Assembly (NCBI GenBank): GCA_005240105.1
Contig: SBAT01000350.1
Coordinates: 1-11,717, forward strand
Source of the DNA: Chloroflexota bacterium
Lineage (GTDB): Bacteria > Cyanobacteriota > Vampirovibrionia > Obscuribacterales > Obscuribacteraceae
DNA: 11,717 nucleotides
Direction of reading: 5' to 3'
Part shown: piece after piece, positions 1 to 6,066 of the stretch
Layout: each line of letters opens with the position of its first letter
Numbering within the stretch: position 1 is the first letter of the stretch
The notes under the pieces: generated by a model
Database searches by the model: none
Seen by the model: the letters and a program-made list of their open reading frames with translations, nothing else
What the model was told of the DNA's origin: nothing
Made by a program: the position numbers and the translations under genes

Positions 1-2328
1 CTTCGTCAAACTTTTAGAGGCTTGATTGCCGGTCATGGTCTTTTTGGCATGCACTTGGGTTGGGTTATCTTCTACTATTTGTTTGGCCGTGGACTGGGGT
101 TCTGGTCACCCTTGGATGTGCAAAATGCCGAAGCACTGAGCTCTTATGTACCATCGTTTTCTGCCGCCTACATTGGCGTCTGGGCCGCTTTTACAGAAGA
201 GTTTCTCTACCGCATTCTAGGCACAACTATCCTGACCAAACTTTTGAAAAATTTCTGGCTGGCCAATTTATTGCAAGCGGCCGCTTGGGCATTCATGCAC
301 AGCAACTATCCGCAGGAGCCTCCGTATGCTCGTGGTCTTGAGTTAACGGTTGTCGGTTTTCTCTACGGTGTAATCTTAAACTACTTCGGTATTTTGCCAT
401 GCCTAATTTCACACTACGTCTTTGACACATTCCTAGGCGTGCTACCGCTTTTGGGTTCAGCACTACTACCACTGCGGGCTCAAGCTGTAGTTGTGCTTGT
501 ACCGTTTGCTCTGGCAGCGGCAGCCAGCCTCTATTTGCTAATAAAAGCATCCAAAGAATCAACTAACGAGCACAGGTCCAAGCCGTTGTTAAATGCCAGC
601 ATCGAAAGGCAGGAACAACTGGTAATTCTCAATGAGATATTGCCGGAATCCAGTTTCAATTACGAACCATTGAAGAAGAGTACCCGTTGTATTTTTCTTG
701 CGCTACTAGGTCTATTTTGCCTTTTGCAATTCTCATTTTTCCCAACCCAAATTGGCTCGGACAGTAGGCTCTCCATATCTCGCGATGAAGCAATTACGAT
801 TGCCCAGGACTACCTCAAGAAAAAGAACATAGATATAACCGGGCGTTCAATTGTTGCTTGGGTAGGTGAAGACATCAACGGCCACGAAATGCAATATGCT
901 CTGGAAAAGGTAAAGTTTCCCAAAACCCTTGCTCTATCTAAGAAAGTGTATAGAGGAATCCTCTGGCGTGTTCGCTTCTTCCGTCCCCTTGATCCACAAA
1001 TTTACTTGGTAAGTCTGGATGGCAAAGGAAATCCAACATCATTTTCAGTTGCTCTGGATGAAGAGGCTGAAGGACAGAAAATATCCCGAGAAGAAGCGCA
1101 GGGGCTGGCTGACAACTATCTGCAGAACGAGCAAAAGCAATACCTGCCACTTTCGCCTTTAGATGTCTATGATAATGCCCGTTCAAAGCGCAACGATTAT
1201 AGTCTTCGCTACAAATCAGAAAACTTGTCCTTGCCGGATGCTGAATTTCGGGTCAATGTAAGCTGCCTGGGTAACCTGGTCTGCAATTTCAGCAAAACCT
1301 GGCAATTGCCGGATAAATGGCTATTTGAAAAAGCTCGCCGAACTCTGAAAGACCAAATAAGCCAGTACCTGGGCATTGGCTTGAATTTGCTTACACTTGT
1401 GGCAGTAATCTGGTGGCTGAAAGGAATTGCCGCCACAGGCTCAATTCACTGGCGTCCGGCTGTACTTATTTCCCTGCCTATCGTCCTCACCCTAATTCCA
1501 CAAGTATTGAATGATCTTCCCGAGTTGTTCGTTATCTATGACACCAGCAATCCTATTGATACGTTTCTAACAGGACAATTTGTCAGACAAATACTTTCTG
1601 TTATTTCCTGGCTGGCAGTTACCTGTGCCACAGCAGCGTTTTCGCTGGCCGCCTTCCGCATTTTGTCGCCGCAATCACCTATCAATACAATCATCAAAGC
1701 AACAGTCAGCGAAACAGAAGAGAATAGGACCGGCAATAAGAAAGACCTCTGGATAGATGCCATTTTGGTTGGTTACACTTTTGGCATTGGCTGGCAGTCC
1801 TTGGATGTCGTGCGCGTCTTTCTGCAAACCAAGTTTTCACCATCAATTATGATTGCCCCACTGGATGCTTTTACTAAGCTTGCCGGAGTCATAAGTCCTT
1901 CGATGGAAACAATCACAGATGCTTTCATCACCGGTGTTTTCACTGCCTTAACAGCTGCCAGCTTGGCCGGACTTTATGCCAAATACGTGGGCCGCAAAAG
2001 AGACTATTTCATCATAAGCCTCGCTGTGTCCCTGTCCCTAAACTTTAGTTACCGCTACTACCAGGACATCCTGATTGGTACTCTCTTCTATTTCTTAGGC
2101 GCAATTGTTTTGTGGCTCTTAATTGCCCGCTTCGCTCGAACAAATGCCCTTGCTTATTTTCTCCTTGGTGCAAGTTATGTCATGTCTTATGCCCTGAGGC
2201 TTTTAATCGGCTACGCTCCAGGACTCTTTGCCAACGACATAGCAATAATTGCGCTGGTACTTTTAAGCCCAGCTATTTACTTGTTTCTGCTCAAAGTTAA
2301 AAGGAAAAAGAAAACAGAAGCCAACTAG
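1..2328 (+). CDS. CPBP-family intramembrane protease with large C-terminal membrane module (5' truncated)
   Basis: The reading frame is open from base 1, so the gene begins outside the window; the TTG at 22 is only the first start-like codon. Numbered from that TTG, the protein carries the three CPBP/ABI (CAAX protease, Rce1-like) motifs: EExxxR at 59-64, a tryptophan-led WxxxH at 89-93 (usually FxxxH), and HxxxD at 131-135, all in membrane helices. These are the expected metal-binding and catalytic residues of a glutamic or metal-type intramembrane peptidase. A helix near 222-240 leads into a soluble stretch (about 241-450) with two similar segments, ISRDEAITIAQDYL near 252 and ISREEAQGLADNYL near 354, reminiscent of PepSY repeats. 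The rest (about 451-757) is several hydrophobic helices ending in a basic tail. CPBP proteins are usually 200-300 residues, so this is a large fusion. The substrate cannot be told. The stop overlaps that of the convergent toxin gene. Confidence 0.85.
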   Translation, partial: LRQTFRGLIAGHGLFGMHLGWVIFYYLFGRGLGFWSPLDVQNAEALSSYVPSFSAAYIGVWAAFTEEFLYRILGTTILTKLLKNFWLANLLQAAAWAFMHSNYPQEPPYARGLELTVVGFLYGVILNYFGILPCLISHYVFDTFLGVLPLLGSALLPLRAQAVVVLVPFALAAAASLYLLIKASKESTNEHRSKPLLNASIERQEQLVILNEILPESSFNYEPLKKSTRCIFLALLGLFCLLQFSFFPTQIGSDSRLSISRDEAITIAQDYLKKKNIDITGRSIVAWVGEDINGHEMQYALEKVKFPKTLALSKKVYRGILWRVRFFRPLDPQIYLVSLDGKGNPTSFSVALDEEAEGQKISREEAQGLADNYLQNEQKQYLPLSPLDVYDNARSKRNDYSLRYKSENLSLPDAEFRVNVSCLGNLVCNFSKTWQLPDKWLFEKARRTLKDQISQYLGIGLNLLTLVAVIWWLKGIAATGSIHWRPAVLISLPIVLTLIPQVLNDLPELFVIYDTSNPIDTFLTGQFVRQILSVISWLAVTCATAAFSLAAFRILSPQSPINTIIKATVSETEENRTGNKKDLWIDAILVGYTFGIGWQSLDVVRVFLQTKFSPSIMIAPLDAFTKLAGVISPSMETITDAFITGVFTALTAASLAGLYAKYVGRKRDYFIISLAVSLSLNFSYRYYQDILIGTLFYFLGAIVLWLLIARFARTNALAYFLLGASYVMSYALRLLIGYAPGLFANDIAIIALVLLSPAIYLFLLKVKRKKKTEAN

Positions 2329-2774
2329 CCTTCCTGCGTTGCCTCTGCAACAGGGTCAGCTTCACTGGCAGCTTCTTCCGGCAGAACAGGGCGTCCTATG
2401 GACATGGCTATCATCAGACATTGATCCACCTTCTCCATAATCTCCTGACTAAAGACACCAATCTTATTTACTAAGAGCGTCTTGGGAATAGTGGCAATTA
2501 CCGTGCAATCAATTACGCTATCCAGGCGCAAACCTGCTGCTTGCCCTTCCGGCGTCTTCATTTCCACCACAACCTGAGTTGGTTCACGCTTAGCGCGTGT
2601 GGTATTACTGGTCAAAGGAACTAGAAGCACATCATCCAGACGGGCATTATTAGCATCAGCAGAAATGATCACAGCCGGTCTTCGCTTAGTTTGCGTGGAT
2701 CCCTCGTCTGTCGTGTAAGGGAATGAAACTAAGACCACATCGCCTTTTCTGTATAAGGGCGGCTTGCTGGACAT
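2325..2774 (-). CDS. MazF/PemK-family toxin (endoribonuclease-like), no adjacent antitoxin
   Basis: The 149-residue product has the MazF/PemK SH3-like barrel pattern: an opening RKGDVVLVSFP (9-19), RRPAVIIS (31-38) with the conserved arginine at 32, and VPLTSNTTR (52-60) with the threonine at 55 that matches the catalytic-site threonine of MazF. PTQVVV and a DSVIDCTVIATIPK segment follow, as usual in the family. Known members cut mRNA at short motifs and are held in check by an upstream antitoxin. Here no open frame of antitoxin size lies directly upstream on the same strand; that space is a repeat. The protein is about 30 residues longer than typical because of an acidic alanine/glutamate-rich tail (about 132-149). 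The ATG start has only a weak purine stretch ahead of it. The fold is secure; toxicity is inferred. Confidence 0.85.
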   Translation of the reverse strand: MSSKPPLYRKGDVVLVSFPYTTDEGSTQTKRRPAVIISADANNARLDDVLLVPLTSNTTRAKREPTQVVVEMKTPEGQAAGLRLDSVIDCTVIATIPKTLLVNKIGVFSQEIMEKVDQCLMIAMSIGRPVLPEEAASEADPVAEATQEG

Positions 2775-2808
2775 GTCTGTCTCGAATTGATTTTTGGGCT
2801 AGTAAATA

Positions 2809-2841
2809 ACAGGCAAAAATATACCTGTCATATTCATTATA
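2809..2841 (-). promoter_or_regulatory. Candidate toxin-gene promoter with inverted-repeat operator
   Basis: On the minus strand a perfect TATAAT (2841 down to 2836) lies about 60 bases upstream of the toxin start. Just downstream, where transcription would begin, is an inverted repeat ACAGG-N10-CCTGT (2809-2828). No convincing -35 box is visible, so this is a weak prediction. If real, the inverted repeat sits where a repressor would block initiation. Confidence 0.3.
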
Positions 2842-2852
2842 AATGGATTTCT

Positions 2853-3000
2853 TATATAGCTCCGGTTCCGGCTACGCGTTTTGAAAACGCTTCGCCTTCA
2901 CCTTCGCTTGCCATCCGCCAACCCACGCTCCACCCGAAGGCACATTTAGTGCCTTCTCCTTGGATTGCTCTATCGCAATCCTCCATTCTCGCTGTGCCTT
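2853..3000. repeat. Mosaic palindromic repeat, copy 1 (forward)
   Basis: This non-coding stretch shares three exact blocks, in the same order, with the reverse complement of 5947-6066. They are GCTCCGGTTCCG (2859-2870), CTTCACCTTCGCTTGCC (2896-2912) and ACCCACGCTCCA (2921-2932). A hairpin with arms GGATTGC and GCAATCC (2962-2981) follows in both. Copy 1 also carries two hairpins absent from the other copy: GCGTTTTGAAAACGC (2876-2890) and GAAGGCAC-ATTTA-GTGCCTTC (2936-2956). No transposase or clear target-site duplication is visible. The arrangement fits a dispersed REP- or MITE-like element. Boundaries are approximate. Confidence 0.75.
2962..2981. repeat. Hairpin GGATTGC-TCTATC-GCAATCC in repeat copy 1
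   Basis: A 7-bp perfect stem encloses a 6-base loop. The same 20-base sequence, loop included, occurs in the same plus-strand orientation at 5980-5999, although the surrounding repeat blocks are inverted there. Confidence 0.8.
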
Positions 3001-3035
3001 GTTAGCGGTTTCTCGGTTCCACGACTGGTTGCTTG

Positions 3036-3064
3036 AAAAAGAAAAAGGCGGTCTGATAACCGCC
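3036..3064 (-). terminator. Rho-independent terminator of the 76-codon gene
   Basis: Read on the minus strand, a GGCGGT/ACCGCC stem (3064-3047) with a 6-base loop is followed directly by an uninterrupted T5-C-T5 tract (complement of 3046-3036). It starts 25 bases after the stop of the 76-codon gene, the classical form and place of an intrinsic terminator. It separates that gene from the toxin gene downstream. Confidence 0.85.
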
Positions 3065-3089
3065 TGAATAGTTGGTCCAAATTGTTGAA

Positions 3090-3320
3090 TTAAATGTCGT
3101 AGGCTTCTAGAAAAGCGTCGTTCTCGGAAAGTCTGACTAAGGCGGCAGTGCCTGCCTGGTGGACTACACGCTGGGCAGCCCGCTTGGAGAATAGGCGGTC
3201 TACATAGGGCTTGACCCTGTGCCGCATAACTGAATTTACAACCAAACCAGCAATCTCAAGAAGCGCAGGCTCTAAAGCCTGTACTTTCTTATCCGGCTGA
3301 TCTCTTGATTCGGGGGACAC
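3090..3320 (-). CDS. Small hypothetical protein, 76 residues
   Basis: I do not recognise a family. The product starts with a charged segment (residues 1-13), followed by a mostly helical stretch of alternating hydrophobic and basic residues (about 14-64), and ends with an acidic, aromatic tail. There is no cysteine, signal peptide or membrane helix. The gene looks real: its GTG start has a GGAG Shine-Dalgarno sequence 8 bases upstream, an extended -10 promoter lies about 40 bases upstream, and a strong intrinsic terminator follows. It therefore appears to be transcribed alone. The amphipathic basic helices would suit a small protein- or nucleic-acid-binding protein, but that is a guess from composition. 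Confidence 0.7.
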   Translation of the reverse strand: MSPESRDQPDKKVQALEPALLEIAGLVVNSVMRHRVKPYVDRLFSKRAAQRVVHQAGTAALVRLSENDAFLEAYDI

Positions 3321-3360
3321 TTCAGTTACTCCAAACAGCCCCTACTACAATTAAACACGA

Positions 3361-3369
3361 AGTATAACA
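3361..3369 (-). promoter_or_regulatory. Candidate extended -10 promoter for the 76-codon gene
   Basis: Minus-strand TGTTATACT (3369 to 3361) matches the extended -10 form TGnTATAAT with one mismatch. It would start transcription about 33 bases ahead of the GTG start. No good -35 box is present, as is common for extended -10 promoters. Confidence 0.4.
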
Positions 3370-3411
3370 TGGGTTGCAAGTAAGTGACTTATATTTTTAA
3401 TCTAGGAAATT

Positions 3412-3426
3412 CCAGATTTTATCTGG
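3412..3426. other. Small hairpin CCAGAT-TTT-ATCTGG in intergenic gap
   Basis: A 6-bp perfect stem with a 3-base loop lies in the 173-base gap between the B12-binding gene and the 76-codon gene. On the minus strand it is followed by an AT-rich stretch but no clean T tract. It could be a weak terminator for the B12-binding gene. Nothing else stands out in this gap besides the promoter candidate. Confidence 0.3.
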
Positions 3427-3493
3427 CACTGCCTTATATCCCTATATTCCACGCCGGCATGGTTTTCAGACGCCCAATTGCTTGAGTTTTGTG

Positions 3494-3940
3494 TCATTTC
3501 TGGCTGTGTTTGGCGTTGAAGCGTTCCCTCAAGAATTGAATTGTCCGCTGGGTTGCCCCACCCGGCACAAAAATCTCGTAGACACCTTGCCTTATAAGTT
3601 CTTGCCTGTCTTCTTCCGGAATAATACCGCCGCCAAATACAACGATATCGTCCGCTCCCTGCTCCTTCAGAAGCTTAACTACCTTCGGAAAAACGGTCAT
3701 ATGGGCGCCTGACAAAACCGACAAGCCAATGGCATCAACGTCTTCTTGAATTGCCGTCTCCACAATTTCTTCCGGCGACCTATGCAACCCCGTATAGATA
3801 ACTTCCATACCGGCGTCTCGCAAGGCTCGAGCGACAACCTTGGCACCACGGTCGTGTCCATCCAGACCAGGCTTGCCAATTAATACACGAATTTTCCCTG
3901 ACACTGGCTGAATTCCTAACTGACTACCTACTAGTACCAT
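3494..3940 (-). CDS. Cobalamin-binding small subunit, methylmalonyl-CoA mutase C-terminal type
   Basis: The 148-residue product is a single B12-binding Rossmann-like domain of the acyl-CoA mutase class. The DxHxxG motif is intact (D27-G-H29-D-R-G32), where His29 would be the lower axial cobalt ligand. The SxL motif (S74-V-L76) and a glycine-rich turn (103-105) also match, and KPGLDGHDRG and LSGAH are typical of this subfamily. In split mutases such a subunit pairs with a separate catalytic TIM-barrel subunit to rearrange methylmalonyl-CoA and succinyl-CoA or related acyl-CoAs. No large subunit or MeaB-type chaperone is in the window. The ATG at 3940 gives 16 residues before the domain; a GTG at codon 13 with GGA upstream could be the true start. 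It lies 24 bases downstream of the PH-like gene and may be co-transcribed with it. Confidence 0.9.
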   Translation of the reverse strand: MVLVGSQLGIQPVSGKIRVLIGKPGLDGHDRGAKVVARALRDAGMEVIYTGLHRSPEEIVETAIQEDVDAIGLSVLSGAHMTVFPKVVKLLKEQGADDIVVFGGGIIPEEDRQELIRQGVYEIFVPGGATQRTIQFLRERFNAKHSQK

Positions 3941-3964
3941 ATTGATATATCCGGAGCCTATCTT

Positions 3965-4432
3965 TTAACCAAGAAACTTCTCTTGTCCTACTTTGTCGGC
4001 AATTTTCTCCACAAGCATATCAAACGGCTGCAGATCCGTTTTATGCAGGAGGTAAATGACATGCTTGCTGCGCAGAATTAGAAATTTCAGCCACATGGGC
4101 TGCCGTATGCTGACTATCTCGTTCCAGGGAAGCTTTGTCTGCCACAGAAGCGTCCTTATAACCAACTTGTCTGGCAAAATCCAGATGCTATCCACCTCAA
4201 ATAACAAGGGCAACCCAATAATCAGATCAAAGAAGAAAACAAGCACGTAGGTAGCAACGTCAACGGCTAAATCCTGAGACCGTCCAACGACGTGTTGCGC
4301 GATAGTGCTGCCTACAAGCGAGACGTTCAGAAGAAGGAGGACGACGAAAATAAACCAGCGCAAAATAACCTTCCAAGCCGAGCGCTTGAATGTAAAAGTC
4401 TCTTCAGCGAAATTCTCTTTCGTTCCAGGCAC
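3965..4432 (-). CDS. Two-pass membrane protein with bacterial PH-like domain
   Basis: The 155-residue product has a short charged N-terminus, two hydrophobic helices (about 23-46 and 60-79), and a soluble C-terminal part (about 82-155). In the soluble part, LPDKLVIRTLLWQTKLPWNEI (from residue 86) resembles the strand-turn-strand core of bacterial PH-like (bPH2/YdbT-type) domains. Such proteins are small membrane anchors of mostly unknown role. The start is GTG, chosen because AAGGAT lies 5 bases upstream on the minus strand, and a TATAAT box fits just above. It diverges from the MATE gene and leads a possible two-gene operon with the B12-binding subunit; no functional link between the two is evident. 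The domain call rests on pattern alone and is moderate. Confidence 0.65.
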   Translation of the reverse strand: MPGTKENFAEETFTFKRSAWKVILRWFIFVVLLLLNVSLVGSTIAQHVVGRSQDLAVDVATYVLVFFFDLIIGLPLLFEVDSIWILPDKLVIRTLLWQTKLPWNEIVSIRQPMWLKFLILRSKHVIYLLHKTDLQPFDMLVEKIADKVGQEKFLG

Positions 4433-4455
4433 ACTAAATCCTTGTTGCGGCGCTT

Positions 4456-4461
4456 ATTATA
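4456..4461 (-). promoter_or_regulatory. Candidate -10 box for the PH-like gene
   Basis: A perfect TATAAT on the minus strand would start transcription about 17 bases ahead of the GTG start and just above its AAGGAT ribosome binding site. The -35 region is poor. Plus-strand TATTAT and TATAAA overlap the same spot and could serve the divergent MATE gene. Confidence 0.4.
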
Positions 4462-4566
4462 AAGCTTGCTACCCGACCTAACGCTGTAAAATTGGCTAGA
4501 ATGCTAAATTCGCCAGTCCGACCGAGATGTCAGGCAACTGGGGACTGTACACATGGACGCTCAGAA

Positions 4567-5946
4567 ATGGCTGAAGACACAATCCAAACAAAAACCGGCT
4601 CTAAAGCGCCATTAGTAGAAGGCAGCCTCTGGCGGGCCATTTGGCTAATGTCCTGGCCTCTATTGCTTGCGACAATTACAAGCTCAATAGTTGGCGCTGT
4701 CGATATTCACGTAGCCGGTTTATTAGGATCAGCCTCCCAGGCAGCTGTAGGCTTGGCTGAACAAGTTTTGTTCTTGTTCCAAGTGTTGATCATGTCCGTT
4801 GGCGTAGGAACAACAGCTATCGTTTCAAGAGCGGTTGGCGCCGGCAATATGAATGAAGCTGAAATGGCTACAGCGCAATCACTGGCCCTTTCCGTAATGC
4901 TTGGTTTGACGTTGGTATTTGTAGCCATTGCTGCTGCTCACTTTCTGGTTCCTCTGTTTGGGCAAGGCGGCGATGTCATCGCCATGGGCACCACCTATTT
5001 GACGATAATTTGTCTTTTGCTTTTTCCGTTTAGTATTACCGCCCTAATTAATGCTGCTTTTCGCGCTATTGGTGATGCTAAGACACCACTTGTAGTAATG
5101 TGCACAATTGCCACCATCAATATCTTAGGTGACTATGTAACCGTATTAGGCAATTGGCCTGTTGCCGGTCTAGGCATCAAAGGCATCGCTGCTTCCGGAG
5201 TAGTAGCTTCTGCATTCGGTAGTTTGATTGCTATATGGGCGCTGAAAAGATCAAATTTAAAAAACAGTTTCCAGCATTTCTTTCCTCTGTCCCTGACCCA
5301 GATGTTGCGCGTATTGCGCATAGGAATCCCCTCTACGCTGCAACGTATAAGTTGGATTGGCGGCACATTTGTATTATTTCTCGTCTTGGCTCGTTGTCCT
5401 AATCCCACACAAGCGTTAGCTTCCTGGAGCATCGGTATGCGAGTAGAAAGCTTTGTCTTCATGCCGCTCATGGCTTTATCAATGGCTGTGGCTTCGATTG
5501 TCGGGCAATCGCTAGGTGCCAAGCAAATCAAAAGAGCATTTAAGGCTGGTTGGCACGTTACTAATTTAGGCATTGGCCTTATGCTCTGCCTGGCTACACT
5601 GCTCTTTGTTTTTGCCAGACCATTTGCCCAGACAATGAGCCATGATCCCCAGACAATTGAATACACTGTCGATTATTTACGCATCAATGCCATAAGCGAA
5701 CCATTTCTATCCGTTGGCATGGTCTTAGCAGGAGCCCTACAAGGAGCCGGTGAAACCCGCGTGCCCATGTGGATAAGCATCTTCTGCAGTTGGTGCATCC
5801 GCCTGCCGCTAGCAGCTTACCTGGCTTTAGGTCTACATCTTGGACCAGTTGGAATATGGTGGGCAATGACCACTTCAGTAATTATCCAAGCAGGACTAAT
5901 GGCCTGGCGCTTCCAATCCGGCACCTGGCTTAAAGTAAGGATTTAG
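4567..5946 (+). CDS. MATE family efflux transporter
   Basis: This is a twelve-helix multidrug and toxic compound extrusion protein of about 459 residues, the usual length. Both halves of the MATE pseudo-repeat are visible. Numbered from the ATG at 4567, the first half has IVGAVDIHVAGLLG (41-54), the glycine-containing SRAVGAGN (87-94) and NAAFRAIGDAKTP (162-174). The second half has GIPSTLQR (253-260), a VGQSLGA segment and a QGAGETRVPM segment mirroring the first-half loop. The family exports cationic drugs, metabolites or lipid-linked compounds in exchange for sodium ions or protons; the substrate cannot be told here. The frame is open back to a TTG at 4492, but those 25 extra residues look unlike a MATE N-terminus, so I chose the internal ATG even though its ribosome binding site is poor. 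It diverges from the PH-like gene and converges on the TadG-like gene. Confidence 0.9.
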   Translation: MAEDTIQTKTGSKAPLVEGSLWRAIWLMSWPLLLATITSSIVGAVDIHVAGLLGSASQAAVGLAEQVLFLFQVLIMSVGVGTTAIVSRAVGAGNMNEAEMATAQSLALSVMLGLTLVFVAIAAAHFLVPLFGQGGDVIAMGTTYLTIICLLLFPFSITALINAAFRAIGDAKTPLVVMCTIATINILGDYVTVLGNWPVAGLGIKGIAASGVVASAFGSLIAIWALKRSNLKNSFQHFFPLSLTQMLRVLRIGIPSTLQRISWIGGTFVLFLVLARCPNPTQALASWSIGMRVESFVFMPLMALSMAVASIVGQSLGAKQIKRAFKAGWHVTNLGIGLMLCLATLLFVFARPFAQTMSHDPQTIEYTVDYLRINAISEPFLSVGMVLAGALQGAGETRVPMWISIFCSWCIRLPLAAYLALGLHLGPVGIWWAMTTSVIIQAGLMAWRFQSGTWLKVRI

Positions 5947-6066
5947 AGCGAAGCAAGGAACTAGGTACAGCTCCATGTAGGATTGCTCTATCGCAATCCT
6001 ACATGGAGCGTGGGTCGCCAGAGGCAAGCGAAGGTGAAGTGAAACGGAACCGGAGCATATATACAG
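5947..6066. repeat. Mosaic palindromic repeat, copy 2 (inverted)
   Basis: The 120-base gap between two convergent stop codons is filled by this element. Its reverse complement repeats three exact blocks of the copy near 2853-3000: 12 bases at 6045-6056, 17 bases at 6023-6039 and 12 bases at 6004-6015. The order is the same, but two of the other copy's hairpins are missing. The spacing between blocks is much shorter here. The left 20 or so bases (5947-5969) have no clear match in copy 1. Confidence 0.75.
5970..6009. repeat. Perfect 17-bp hairpin at the core of repeat copy 2
   Basis: The arm at 5970-5986 (beginning GCTCCATGTA and ending GGATTGC) pairs perfectly with 5993-6009 around the 6-base loop TCTATC. 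It begins 24 bases after the MATE stop and 58 bases after the TadG-like stop on the other strand. Neither side has a T tract, so it is not a standard intrinsic terminator. It could still block or stabilise transcript ends from both directions. Confidence 0.85.

Noticed and set aside
2853..3000. CRISPR array
   Set aside because: The palindromes differ from each other and are not regularly spaced direct repeats; no cas gene is present.
2787..3005. Plus-strand open frame of 72 codons over repeat copy 1
   Set aside because: The frame mostly reads through the palindromic repeat blocks, has proline/serine-rich low-complexity content, and no Shine-Dalgarno sequence.
2325..3320. Toxin-antitoxin pair formed by the MazF-like gene and the 76-codon gene
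   Set aside because: They are over 300 bases apart, separated by a strong intrinsic terminator and the repeat, so they are not arranged as a canonical operon.
4492..4566. TTG at 4492 as the true MATE start
   Set aside because: The extra 25 residues are rich in arginine and cysteine, unlike MATE N-termini, and the internal ATG gives a family-typical protein.
5133..5666. Long minus-strand open frame (177 codons) inside the MATE gene
   Set aside because: It is fully antisense to a clear MATE family gene, shows no recognisable motif, and lacks a plausible ribosome binding site.
5970..6009. Standard intrinsic terminator for the MATE or TadG-like gene
   Set aside because: The stem is strong, but neither strand has a T tract after it, and the core recurs as part of a repeat elsewhere in the window.
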